From assembly GCF_035046485.1 (NCBI RefSeq), contig NC_085137.1, positions 503,336,536 through 503,400,535 on the forward strand: a stretch of 64,000 nt of DNA, given 5' to 3'. This document shows, in pieces, positions 1 to 11,412 of the stretch. This stretch comes from Aedes albopictus. Its lineage: Eukaryota; Arthropoda; Insecta; Diptera; Culicidae. The translations under genes and the position numbers were made by a program. Under the pieces are notes generated by a model that was not told the origin of the DNA, ran no database searches, and was given only the letters and a program-made list of their open reading frames with translations. Within the stretch, counting starts at the first letter, position 1. Every line of letters begins with the position of its first letter.

Positions 1-3000
1 ACTTATTCTCTTATATAACACGAATTAGTTCAACTAAGTCAATTATTTTCGAGGTACGTTGATTGTGAATACTTGCAAAACATATTTTAAACATCCAACA
101 ATAATACCAAGTCAAGTTATTAACAATTCAATGAGATTTATGCAACGTACCTAACAGATTTCTTTGAAGAAGCATGATTTTCACTTATTCTCTGATATAA
201 CACGAATTAGTTCAACTAAGTCAATTATTTTCGAGGTACGTTGAATGTGAATACTTGCAAAACGTATTTTATACATCCAACAATAATACCAAGTCGAGTT
301 ATTAACAATACAGTGAGATTTATGCAACGTACCTAACAGATTTCTTTGAAGAAGCATAATTTTCACTTATTCTCTTATATAACACAATTTAGATCAACTA
401 AGTCAATTATATTCGTGGTACGTTGAATGTGAATACTTGTAAAACGTATTTTAAACATCCAACAATAATACCAAGTCGAGTTATTAACAATTCAGTGAGA
501 TTTATGCAACGTACCTAACAGATTTCTCTAAAGAAGCATAATTTTCACTTATTTTCTTATATGACAGGAATTAGTTCAACTAAGTCAAACATTTTCGAGG
601 TACGTTGAATGTGAATACTTGCAAAATATATTTTATAGATCCAACAATGATAACAAGTCGAGTTATTAACAATTCAGTGAGATTTATGCAACGTACCTAA
701 CAGATGTCTCCGAAGAAGCATAATTTTCACTTATTCTCTTATATAACACGAATTAGTTCAACTAAGTCAATTATTTTCGAGGTACGTTGAATGTGAATAC
801 TTGCAAAACGTATTTTATACATCCAACAATAATACCAAGTCGAGTTATTAACAATACAGTGAGATTTATGCAACGTACCTAACAGATTTCTTTGAAGAAG
901 CATAATTTTCACTTATTCTCTTATATAACACGAATTAGTTCAACTAAGTCAATTATTTTCGAGGTACATTGAATGTGAATACTTGCAAAACATATTTTAA
1001 ACATCCAACAATAATACCAAGTCGAGTTATTAACAATTCAGTGAGATTTATGCAACGTACTCAATAGATTTCTCTGTAGAAGCATAATTTTCACTTATTC
1101 TCTTATATAACACAATTTAGTTCAACTAATTCAATTATTTTCGAGGTACGTTGAATGTGAATACTTGTGAAACATATGTCAAAGATCCAACAATAATACC
1201 AAGTCGAGTTATTAACAATTCAGTGAGATTTATGCAACGAAGAAGAAGCATTCACTTATTCTCTTATATAACACGAATTAGTTCAACTAAGTCAATTATT
1301 TTCGAGGTACGTTGAATGTGAATACTTGCAAAACATATGTCAAACATCCAACAATAATACCAAGTCGAGTTATTAAAAATTCAGTGAGATTTATGCAACG
1401 TACCTAATAGATTTCTCTGTAGAAGCATAAAATTTAACTTATTCTCTTATATAACACGAATTAGTTCAAGACGGGCTTGGTGGTCTAGTGGCTACCGCTT
1501 CTGATTCGTATGCAGAAGGTCATGGGTTCAATCCCTGGCCCGTCCTTTTCATCCTACTTTGTATCTTTCTATCCACTTTCTCTCGCTCTGTCTCCTCTAC
1601 ATATACAACTCATGTATATTCATATGTTCATAGCCATCGCTAGAACCAGAAACGAATTGAAAAAAGTCGTTTCCCTCCCTTCCAACTTCTACTCACAGCA
1701 CAGTGTATATATAACGCCTATAAGTTATGCAACCAAAGCGTGCTGTGCCGCTTGACCTTATTCAACTTATTCACCACACAATCTATCACGAACACTATAA
1801 ATATCCCCTACCCATGGATCGCATCACCGACCCAACGGTGACTCCCAGATCTTCCATCCTTTCCGTCTAAAAATACCCCAGTCCGTGCGGGTTGTGGGGA
1901 CGCAGAGTGCTCTCGGTCTCTAGTAGCAACAACCAGTACACTCTAACATTCCTTTCTCTTCCCAGCTGACTATAAGGACTTGGCCGGCGCCGTTATTGAT
2001 CAAATATGCATGAGCTGCTAAAATTGCACTTTGAGAATAAGTGGAATGTCCCAGCCTCTTATTCAGTTGGATCTCAGTGCAATTGGTACCAGTTCAGATC
2101 AATCACGGAGGAGCAACCATTGACATGTATAGTCAGAATTGATCGAATCGAAATATAACACGAATTAGTTCAACTAAGTCAATTATTTTCGAGGTACGTT
2201 GAATGTGAATACTTGCAAAACATATTTTAAACATCCAACAATAATACTAAGTCGAGTTATTAACAATTCAGTGAGATTTATGCAACGTACCTAATAGATT
2301 TCTCTGAAGAAGCATAATTTTCACTTATTCTCTTATATAACACAATTTAGTCCAACTAATTCAATTATTTTCGAGGTACGTTGAATGTGAATACTTGTGA
2401 AACATATGTCAAAGATCCAACAATAATACCAAGTCGAGTTATTAACAATTCAGTGAGATTTATGCAACGAAGAAGAAGCATTCACTTATTCTCTTATATA
2501 ACACGAATTAGTTCAACTAAGTCAATTATTTTCGAGGTACGTTGAATGTGAATACTTGCAAAACATATGTCAAACATCCAACAATAATACCAAGTCGAGT
2601 TATTAAAAATTCAGTGAGATTTATGCAACGTACCTAATAGATTTCTCTGTAGAAGCATAATTTTCACTTATTCTCTTATATAACACAATTTAGATCAACT
2701 AAGTCAATTATTTTCGTGGTACGTTGAATGTGAATACTTGTAAAACGTATTTTAAACATCCAACAATAATACCAAGTCGAGTTATTAACAATTCAGTGAG
2801 ATTTGTGCAACGTACCTAATAGATTTCTCTGAAGAAGCATAATTTTCACTTATTCTCTTATATAGTTCAACTAAGTCAAATATTTTAGAGGTACGTTGAA
2901 TGTGAATACTTGTAAAACATATGTCAAACATCCAACAATAATACCAAGTCGAGTTATTAACAATTCAGTGAGATTTATGCAACGTACCTAATAGATTTCT

Positions 3001-3480
3001 CTGTAGAAGCATAAAATTTAACTTATTCTCTTATATAACACGAATTAGTTCAACTAAGTCAATTATTTTCGAGGTACGTTGAATGTGAATACTTGTAAAA
3101 CATATTTTAAACATCCAACAATAATACCAAGTCGAGTTATTAACAATTCAGTGAGATTTATGCAACGTACTTACTAGACTTCTCTGTAGAAGCATAATTT
3201 TCACTTATTCTCTTATATAACACGAATTAGTTCAACTAAGTCAAATATTTTCGAGGTACGTTGAATGTGAATACTTGCAAAACATATTTTATACATCCAA
3301 CAATAATACCAAGTCGAGTTATTAACAATTCAGTGAGATTTATGCAACGTACCTAATAGATTTCTCTGAAGAAGCATAATTTTCACTTATTCTCTTATAT
3401 AACACGAATTAGTTCAACTAAGTGAATTATTTTCGAGGTACGTTTAATGTGAATACTTGCAAAACATATTTTATACTTCT
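1..3480. repeat. Satellite array, ~181-bp monomer (interrupted by a SINE)
   Basis: About 15 head-to-tail copies of an AT-rich monomer of roughly 181 bp can be read by eye. Each begins near 'acttattctcttatataaca' and contains 'gaggtacgttgaatgtgaat' and 'gagatttatgcaacgtacc'. Copies differ by point changes and small deletions. A distinctive short monomer, in which 'gcaacgaagaagaagcattc' replaces the normal junction, occurs at about 1236 and again at about 2466. The array starts at or before the window edge and decays at about 3470-3490. It is split at 1470-2152 by a SINE. No reading frame is conserved, so it is non-coding. Confidence 0.95.
1470..2152 (+). mobile_element. tRNA-derived SINE with long body, 21-bp TSD
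   Basis: The head (about 1470-1545) resembles a tRNA gene with RNA polymerase III internal promoter boxes: A-box-like 'tggtctagtggc' at 1481-1492 and B-box-like 'gggttcaatccc' at 1524-1535. The body runs to a short repetitive tail ending 'gatcgaatcgaa'. A perfect 21-bp direct repeat at 1449-1469 and 2153-2173 flanks it and duplicates a piece of the satellite monomer, which fits target-primed insertion. A second copy of the family lies on the minus strand at 60860-61492. Its 3' part is also shared with the retroposon at 30018-30765. At ~680 bp it is long for a SINE. The tRNA-like head should not be called as a functional tRNA gene. Confidence 0.85.
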
Positions 3481-4444
3481 AGCAATGCTGCTGGGATGAA
3501 ATTAAGTTAAGTTAAGTGAGATTTATATTACTTACGAGAAATTTTCATTTTATATTATGTTCAATCAATATGTTATGTTATTACCAGTCAGTTATCTCTT
3601 AGAGCTGTTTTTGTGTTTTCCTATTGCATACATTTAGGCTTTTATTTGCAATGATACTTGGTTAGCATACTTTCAGGAGTTTATCAAGTATATTGCTTAA
3701 ACCTATTTAAAATACGTTTTTTGCCATAAATTAGTCAAATTTGAACTTAAGTATAAACTTTTTTAGGTCAAACATACCTAGAATTTTACAAGGAATGCAA
3801 TGAAGCTGTTTTATTAAACATATAATGTAATTTGAAAAGTTTTATGTAAGAAAGTATGGGAAATTTTGAGGTACGTTGAAAAAGGAGGTCAGATTCGGAA
3901 GGTACGCTGTTGGTACATGCAGAAAACCTTAGCGTCGGAAAGATTCATGGAGATTTTCGAAAAAACCACCATCTATCCAGCAGGACACCTGTTTTCTAAG
4001 AATTCGTCAGGTACGTTCAAAATCCCGTTAGGTACGCTATGGTACGCACTTGGTACACTCACTTAACGGTCTTTATTTTTGATTTTATGAAAAGTGTCCT
4101 GCCAGCTAGATGGACATACCGAAGATGAGAAAAAAAAACCATCCGCGAGCATACAACACATACCTTTTCGGAAAGGTATCGTATGATCATGAGAAACGTG
4201 ACGTGACGGTCGTCATCGTCAAGGTAAGTCGATGATGACGTACGACTTCAGTCAGCTGATTGCGGAGAGAGTTCAACATGTTGCAAAGCTCTCGGAGAAA
4301 GATGGTACGCTGAAAATAAATCACTCAGCGATTAGCAAAATACTGCACCGGTATTGACACTTGAAAAACGATGTTGGTTCAAATTTTTGACTGCTTATGA
4401 TGAAGTTATTAATAGTGAGTGAGACCAATGAAAATAATGAAGAA
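3481..4444. other. Unassigned AT-rich DNA with scattered GGTAC motifs
   Basis: No convincing gene is visible. Between about 3866 and 4060, and again at about 4303, the motif 'ggtacgttga' or 'ggtacgct' recurs several times. It resembles the 'gaggtacgttga' core of the upstream satellite, so this may be decayed satellite flank. The 66-codon open frame at 3866-4066 has no recognisable domain. Confidence 0.4.
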
Positions 4445-4851
4445 TAAAGGGTGATACGGTCAAAATTTGGTCACACAACTTTTTTCATAACTTTAGACTG
4501 CGTACACCAAAACAGCTAATTTTTGGACCAGTAATGCTACATTATATGTAGCTTATACCATAAAATTTTCATCAAAATCGGTTGAGTATTGGTTGATATA
4601 TAGACAAAACCATCGACCTACCTTTTTAAAATTTTGTACATAGGCGCTCCATAGTAAATTTTCGGAAATTTAAAGTCAATAAAGCACAATTTTGATTATA
4701 GAACTACCAATACTGCTCCGATTTTTATCAAAATTTTACAGTATAATACTATTATGAAAATACGTTCTTAGTAAAATTTTGAGCCATTTTGTATGAATAC
4801 TTTCAAATTTGTAGCAGTTTGAATATGAAAAAAACTGACTGGGTGCCACTT

Positions 4852-5476
4852 AAGCAAATATAACTTTGTAACGGCTGGATCAAATTGAATGAAATTTTTA
4901 CACAACATTTTGACATGCATACTTCACATACAGAAAAATTTTCATTGAAATCGGTTAAGTATTTCTGGCTCTATAAATAAAACAGTAAAAATGTGTTCTT
5001 ATTTGTGAAAAAAAAATTAAAATTGCAGATCTCAGGGTTCAACAATATCTCCGCAAATACTAGACCGATTTTGATGAAAATTTTATGGTACAAGCTACAT
5101 ATAATGGACCATTACTGATCAAAAAATCAGCTGTTTTGGTGTACGCAGTCTAAAGTTATGAAAAAAATGTGTGACCAAAATTTGACTTGACTTGACAAAA
5201 TTTGACCACCTAAACAAATATAACTTTGTAATGCCTGGATCAAATTGAATGAAATTTTTACACAACATTTTGATATGTATACTTAACATACAGAAAAATT
5301 TTCATTGAAATTGGTTCAGTATTTCTGGCTCTATAAATAAAAGAGTAAAAATGTGTTCTTATTTTTTAATCCTCTTTGTACAACATTTTAAAATTGCAGT
5401 TTTCAGGATTCACAATATCTCCGCACATACTAAACCGATTTTGATGAAAATTTTATGGTGTAAGCTACATATAATG
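4852..5476 (+). repeat. Partial tandem duplication inside the outer TA element
   Basis: The segment at about 4852-5190 is repeated at 5212-5476 and continues after the nested insertion at 7979-8071, with an offset of 360 bp. Both copies carry 'ataactttgtaa', 'caacattttgayatg' and 'ccgattttgatgaaaatttt'. The first copy ends with a degenerate right terminus ('gtgtgaccaaaatttgac'), so the element has two right halves in tandem. Confidence 0.8.
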
Positions 5477-5478
5477 TA

Positions 5479-7978
5479 AGGTACCCCGGGGCAAGTGAGA
5501 ATCCGGGGCAAGTGAGACCTACAGCTATATTTTTTTTTAATTTTTCATTTTTATGGCAAACATTCTTCATGGAAAACATAGGTATCACACCAATGGATAC
5601 TTTGAATTCAAAAATTGTAATTGTTCTCACCATAAAGGGACCATATATGTTATTGTTGTTCATATGTAATTTTCAATTCACTAAGTGAGATTAACGTACT
5701 CTACTACATTCGTCCTTTTAAAATAGAATAACAAATAAAGTAAAACTTTTTCGGTTTCAGGATAATGTTTGGAGTACTTGCGAATTATTTTAAGCAAAAA
5801 AGCTGTAATTTATTTTCATTTTTTACCTTTAGATAACGGCTCTCACTTGCCCAGTGCATTTCAGCATCTGGGGCAAGTGAGACCTATGAGAGTAAACAAA
5901 CACATTTTCACAGTTTGATCTCGCTTTCGTCAGCCTAAGTCGAAATTTACACAGAAGGGAAGTAAAAATCGGCGCCTGAAGTAATCAATCGTTGAATTAT
6001 ACTTTTTCCTTTTATTCTGATGATTAACCTATTGTTTAAAATGGCTAAGTCTTGGGTAGAACATATTTTTTTTTGAAACCATCAATTTTTCATATTTTCG
6101 TCTAAGCAAATTCTATTATTTTTTCATTTTCGCTGCATAATGAGTTTTTCTGAGTGTTAAGGAACCGGCCATAAAGTATAAAAAAAAATTGGAAAACGAC
6201 TTACTCAATGTTCACGATTTCAAAATATTTATTTAATGATCGTAAAACTATGCAAGGAAAAACATAACATCTGTTAATCTTGAAAAATCTTTTGGCGAGA
6301 TTTATCAACTACGTAACATGAAAAGCAAGTTTGGAAATCTTTCGGAATTTAACTTTATGGCGCTTTTTTAATAAAAAATGCAATTTGTTTTGCGCGAGTT
6401 GCTTAAAGTTAAATCAATTTTTTCTCAGTGAATCGTAAATATATGTGTTACGTAATTTCCCAGCCAACCACATATCGTAAATAATTGTGTGGAAAAAATC
6501 GTATATTTTCATATATTGAATCAGAATTGTATAATAATATGTATATTTGTTGACAATGATTGCGTAAAATCGCATTTCATGCAAATTAAATTTCAATTGC
6601 AATTTTGTTTCATATAGTCGTCTCTGATCATAAAAGGTGCGAGATACTATCGGTAGGATCGCCCAGAATCGGATAGAATCGTGAAAAAAACATACATTCT
6701 TAGTGTCAAGCTGCAAGTTCGCTAGCATCGTATATATGATTTCTTTGAATCGTGAAAATCGTCGCTTCACATCGTATATGAAACTGCTAAATCGAGTTTG
6801 CTACCTAAAGGTATGATGAAAATCGATGAAATCGTATACAACTATAACAATGTTGTATATTGATCGTTTGCGTCATACTTGCGTCGTATACGAAGTGAAT
6901 GAAATCGTAGAAATCGTATATTCATTTTTACAGTCGCATATGATTGTTACTGTACTTTTAATAGTCGAATCTTAATCTCGGTAATCGTAAATGGTTATGT
7001 TTACATATGTGTATGATGGAGAAAAAGAAAAAAATGGTCTTCATCACAAATTTGTGTTTTTGTTGTTGTTGACACATTCCAACCATGGTAGCAATAATTA
7101 CAACCAAATGTATAGGTTTTCATACTAGCAGATGACTTACAATAAGTGGTGTATAGATTTCAACAACGATGTGAATCTAAGTCTCTTGCAAGGCACCACT
7201 TTTGGTACTACTCAATGCACAACAACAACGCTCCCACCACAAGTCTCGCACCGTATCATGCTAATTTTTATACGTTTCTCAATCAAAGGACCTAAGTTCG
7301 ATTCCCACTGAGCACCAATTGTTTTTTTTTTAATTTGAAAATCTTGAGTCGTATATTGGTACTCTCAATCGTAATAAGATCATGCATAATCGTATATTAA
7401 GACGGACAAAATCGGCGAAATCGTAGAAATTTTTCGAGAAATCGTAAATTATGTCGGATGGAATCGCAGTAATCGTATATATGTTTCGATATGGCCTCCA
7501 CTTTAGTATGTATATGCCTGTTTCGTGCATTGAATACGATTTCTTTGGTGCTATATATGTGTGATTATTTCAGTTGCAATTTCGATATAGCAACCAAACT
7601 GCTGGCTGGGTTATGCACGATACCTCAAAACTCTTCCAACATAAACCGCCTAACATAGTTATTCGTATAAGATATTTACTATTAATGCTACTTTACATAT
7701 AAGCAGCAACTATATTACGCCATTTGTATAAACATTCCGAATAGGTCCCACTTGCCCCGTGATACGGAGTAAATGGAGATCTGCTCCACTTTTTATAATA
7801 TGCATAATATACAGAATGCAAAAAATTTGAAATAGTTTTAACGCCCGGTAATAAGGTGAAATATACCAACAATGTCTTTTAGAACCATTGGAATTATAAA
7901 ATTATTTATGTTTGATTTTTTTTGGATTGACAAAACTAAACTAGCATTTTTTTAGGTCCCACTTGCCCCGGGGTACCT
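5479..7978. mobile_element. Nested TA-flanked element with CCCCGGGGCAAGTGAGA termini
   Basis: The left terminus 'aggtaccccggggcaagtga' is inverted at the right terminus ('cccacttgccccggggtacct'). TA at 5477-5478 and 7979-7980 flanks it. It splits the right half of the outer element cleanly, because removing it rejoins 'catataatg' to 'ccattactgg' as in the undisturbed first copy near 5100. Further internal copies of the 'ggggcaagtgagacc' motif are at about 5868 and, inverted, about 7745. No transposase frame was found. Confidence 0.8.
6459..7610. mobile_element. Third-level nested element rich in ATCGTA hexamers
   Basis: Short terminal inverted repeats CCCAGCCA (6459-6466) and TGGCTGGG (7603-7610) bound a segment in which 'atcgta' recurs on the + strand at least 14 times, often as 'aatcgtatat' or 'aatcgtaaat'. 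The hexamers form two subterminal clusters (about 6474-6990 and 7350-7480). A middle part (about 7015-7330) lacks the motif and ends in 'gttcgattccc' followed shortly by a poly-T run, which may be another short insertion. Subterminal motif clusters often bind transposase in non-autonomous DNA elements; that role here is inference. A target duplication is not clear. Confidence 0.5.
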
Positions 7979-8088
7979 TACCATTACTGGTCCAAAAATC
8001 AGCTGTTTTGGTGTACGCAGTCTCAAGTTATGAAACAAATTGTGTGACCAAATTTTGACCGTATCACCCTTTATCAAAAATGAACAAA

Positions 8089-8253
8089 GGGGCTGTCCAT
8101 TAATTACGTAAGGGTTTTTGGGGGGAGGGGGGGTTTGAGAAATCTTACGCGCCATACAATTTTTTTTGGGTTCTCATACAAAAAATCTTACAAGGGGGGG
8201 AGGGGGTGTCAGAAAATCGCAAAAATTCCCTTACGTAATTAATGGACAGCCCC
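8089..8253. mobile_element. MITE with long near-perfect TIRs (GGGGCTGTCC...)
   Basis: The left arm 'ggggctgtccattaattacg' is inverted at the right end, finishing 'aatggacagcccc'. About 30 bp of each arm pair. The loop contains runs of G on the + strand. Total length is 165 bp, typical of a MITE. Confidence 0.85.
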
Positions 8254-8377
8254 AAACTAATCGTTTTCATAATAGTTCTCACGTTGCAATAAATGTTATA
8301 TTATCATGTTAAGTTGCAGCATTTTAAAAGTTACTAGTAATCCGCTTGATCATGATAAACTAATGATAATCAATGAT

Positions 8378-9112
8378 GTGTGTGTGTATTGTGTGTGTGT
8401 ATATACATTTCAACTCCCACTGTCCGGCAGTGGTATTATGGAAGAAAGATGTCTGCAGTTTTCTGTGTGATTTTTACTCAATTTCACACTAAAAACTGAA
8501 ATCATCTTTAGCCCGGGAGTTGAAAGGTGATAGCTCTGTTGGGATCCAGTGACCCGTTTCAGAATGTCTGGTTACTCACGTCCATTCCGAGGTCACTTTC
8601 ACTTTCAACAAGCCCCGCATGTGTGCATTACCGTTATCAAATGGATAATGATATTGCAAACACACTTCCTGTTTCAAAGGTAATCTTCATCACTCATATA
8701 ATGATGGATATGAGACTGCACTGGTACCAACAGGGTTTCGTGTCATATCATCCAAAGACGTAAAAACACTCGGAAAACCAGGAGCCATAGTTTCACCACA
8801 AACGTTACAGTCGAAAAACTACTGGATGCTAAAACGCGGATTCGACGACAAATTCCGACACTTGATACGAATTTTGGTCCCATTTGCAAGACTGCAACGC
8901 GGAACTGAGTTTGGACACCTCCTGAATTTGAACAAACATCTTCTTAAAATCAATTATTCACAATTTTCACCCGCGGAAGTACCATCCGGATGGCGTAGCA
9001 CCGACTAAACCGTCGGCGGAATCGCGAAAAAAAAATCTTCCGAATGCGAAAGAAACGTGACGAGCAGATCAAAACACGTCTGCACGCGGCAACGCCTACT
9101 ACGTTTTTTTTC
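8378..9112 (-). mobile_element. Retroposed segment of unknown family with 21-bp TSD
   Basis: A perfect 21-bp direct repeat (8357-8377 and 9113-9133, beginning 'aaactaatgata') flanks 735 bp. The left border is a GT-rich simple repeat, so on the minus strand the element would end in a CA-rich tail. The right border has a T run next to a GC-richer segment. The direct repeat length and tail fit LINE-mediated retroposition, with the minus strand as the likely sense. No RT, tRNA head or recognisable protein is present. It could be a SINE or a 5'-truncated retrocopy. Confidence 0.6.
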
Positions 9113-9133
9113 AAACTAATGATAATCAATGAT

Positions 9134-9988
9134 ACAAGAAAATTCTAATTCAAATTTTTAATAGGACTCTATCATTATTTGCAATTATTATTTTCATAAG
9201 GCTTTTTGTGCGTTCTCAAAATTGGATACGGCTAAATCCGTATCGGTCTGAGTCAGCGCAAACGAAATAAAAATCTTGCCGTTCAGCGAATACTTGTCGG
9301 ATTTGAATATTTTTACTCATACACATGTCTAGTTTGTACTAGGAACGTTGAAATAGTCCCTGAATGAAGCCGCAGTTATTCCTGTGGGTCAATGGGTCAG
9401 TTTCTTATACAGGTATTCCTCGATTTACTGGACTTTTAAATTTTCGAAATGTATATAAAAACAAATTTTACATAAAATCAAAGCCAATTTTTCATTTCAT
9501 TTTTATTTTCAAACCAAATTGTACCAAAACATATAAAAACTGTATAAAAACTGAGTCCGTAAAGGGCTCGGAGTTTTTTGCATATATTAGTAATTCTTGC
9601 TAAAACAACGAATAAACCACTATCTTGCAAGCATATTGCGAATCGATTTTGTCTTCAAAAATATGTACAGTTAATTCAAAAGCCAATATTTGGTGCAATG
9701 AACATACACAATAACGTTATTTGCATAAATGTCCCAAAATGATCAAAAAGTTTAGAATTTCATGCAGGTATTTCTTTGAAAATGTCTCCGAGAATTTACC
9801 CTGGAATTCCTTTACAAATTGCTCCAGAAAAATCTCCTCAAGGGTGTAGAATAGGAGACTGGAAACATTAATTATAAAATAATGTCCCTATCGAATTATA
9901 TTCTACGAATAAATTACATAATCGAAATAAAAAAAATAAGTACCCCCATTTCTATGTCGCAAGATCGCCCAATGCTCCACGAGCCGAG
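9134..9988. other. Unassigned AT-rich DNA, nothing recognised
   Basis: Open frames here are at most about 80 codons and show no domain features. I see no inverted or tandem structure that I can support. Confidence 0.4.
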
Positions 9989-9992
9989 CGAC

Positions 9993-10429
9993 TGTCAGAA
10001 TCGGAAAAAATGTGGCAAGCTTTGCCTGCGCGCTCAGCAGTGCGCGAGAGCGCGAGTCAGTTGATAGACTGAAGCGAACGACGACGGATAGGAGTTACTT
10101 CGCTCCGACGACAAGTAAGCGGGTGAAACCGCTTACTGCAAGTCGGAACGTTGAAAGTCGGCAACAGCGGACATATTGAATTTAAGCGGCAGTGAGTGGT
10201 TTCGAGTTTCCTCACTGCGGCTATCTAAAAAGTTGTAAGAAAGTGACAGAGTTGGTAGCTCTGGTCACGACAAAGGGGTTCCTTCAGAAATTCAGAAATT
10301 CGCGACAAGTTCTTGATAGAGCGTGGTTACTGGTTGTGCTGTATTCGCCGCTATCTGCTCGATCGCCTTTTGTTGCAATTCTGCGGTGTTAAATAAAAGT
10401 AAGTAAACCCAGAATTGTCAACCTTTTCA
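9993..10429 (+). mobile_element. Candidate solo LTR (TG...CA) with 4-bp TSD
   Basis: The segment starts TGTCAG and ends TTTTCA. It is flanked by the direct repeat CGAC (9989-9992 and 10430-10433). It is GC-richer than its surroundings and contains a polyadenylation-like 'aataaa' near 10391, consistent with a 437-bp LTR read on the + strand. No second LTR or gag/pol frame is nearby, so a solo LTR left by recombination is the simplest reading. A 4-bp duplication is short enough to occur by chance. Confidence 0.5.
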
Positions 10430-10479
10430 CGACGGTCTCCGAAGAAAACTTCCGCATTCAAATAATCATGTTATAGATT

Positions 10480-11412
10480 ATTTCAGCAAATCTTCCATGT
10501 GTTCCTACAGAAGTGTCACGAAGAATTCTTTCAACTGGCATGAATTCACTTTTTCTTCCATGATTTTTCACAAATCATTTCAGAGATTGTTTGTGAAATT
10601 TACCCAGGGATTACTTCAGAAATTTATCTGGATATTCATTCAGAAACTTCTCTAGGCATTCATTTGGAGAATTTATTGGTGATTCCTTCAGAAAATCTAC
10701 CAAAAAAATCTTCAGAAATTCTTCTAAAAAATATTTCCAAAAAAAAAATCTTAAGGAAGTTTGTCCTTGTCTTTGGCCGAAAATTTCCTCACGGATTCTT
10801 TAAAAAATTCTGCAATGGATTCATACAAAAATTTTCTTTGGGGATTTGTTCAGAAATTCTTCTTGTTCTTGTTAAATTCCACAATGAATTCTTTCAAAGC
10901 ATCTTGCATGATTTACTTTTGAAATTCCTCATACTTTTGAAATTTCTAAAAAAATATCCAAGTACCTTCGAATGAGTGTAATCAGTTTCGTACTTTTTAA
11001 TTCCGCCCAATGTTGCTTATCCTTTGACAGAAACGCTGAAAAGCTGGAAGCCATTCTTGCAAAGATTTCTGCAGAAATTCACACAGAGATTTTATCTGAA
11101 ATTCCGCTAGGTATTCCTCTATGTATTTTCTCAGAAATTCCTTCAGCATTTACATCTATCGATTTCTCTATGGATTCGTCCAGAAATTCATTAAAAAAAA
11201 TTGTTCACGATTTTTATTAGGTGATTTCTCTAGGATTTTTTTTTTCAAAAATATCCCAAGAAGTTTTGTTAGGTATTCCACCAGGGGTTTTTAGGTGTTT
11301 CTTCAGATATTCTTCCTGGAATGGATTCTTTCAGAAATTGTTCCTTCAGGAATTGCTCAAGCGGTTTCTTCAGAGATTTCTCCAGGAATCTATCATGGGG
11401 ATGTACCAGTGA
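10480..11412 (+). repeat. Degenerate ~12-bp repeat block (pyrimidine-rich on + strand)
   Basis: This block is made of diverged units around 'ttcctcmaggaa'/'cagaaattc', with spacings mostly in multiples of three. The phase keeps several overlapping frames open (10664-10975, 10972-11220, 11221-11412). Their translations are monotonous and lack any domain. It belongs to the same family as the blocks near 12120, 31840, 43320, 44085 and 57650. Confidence 0.7.

Larger units (their letters stand above)
4447..8071. mobile_element. TA-flanked non-autonomous TIR element (outer shell of a nest)
   Basis: The left end 'aagggtgatacggtcaaaat' is matched by the inverted right end closing with 'gaccgtatcaccctt'. 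The inverted similarity continues about 100 bp inward, including a shared segment around 'gtacaccaaaacagct'. TA dinucleotides lie immediately outside (4445-4446 and 8072-8073), as expected for a Tc1/mariner-type target. No transposase frame is present. The element is interrupted at 5479-7978 by another TA element and contains a partial internal tandem duplication. The superfamily is inferred from the TA target only. Confidence 0.8.

Noticed and set aside
1470..1545. tRNA gene call
   Set aside because: The A and B boxes belong to the head of a SINE with a body, tail and TSD. The same applies at 34417-34603, 59985-60244 and 60860-61492.
1..3480. CRISPR-like regular repeats
   Set aside because: Monomers are contiguous ~181-bp satellite units without unique spacers, in a eukaryotic genome.
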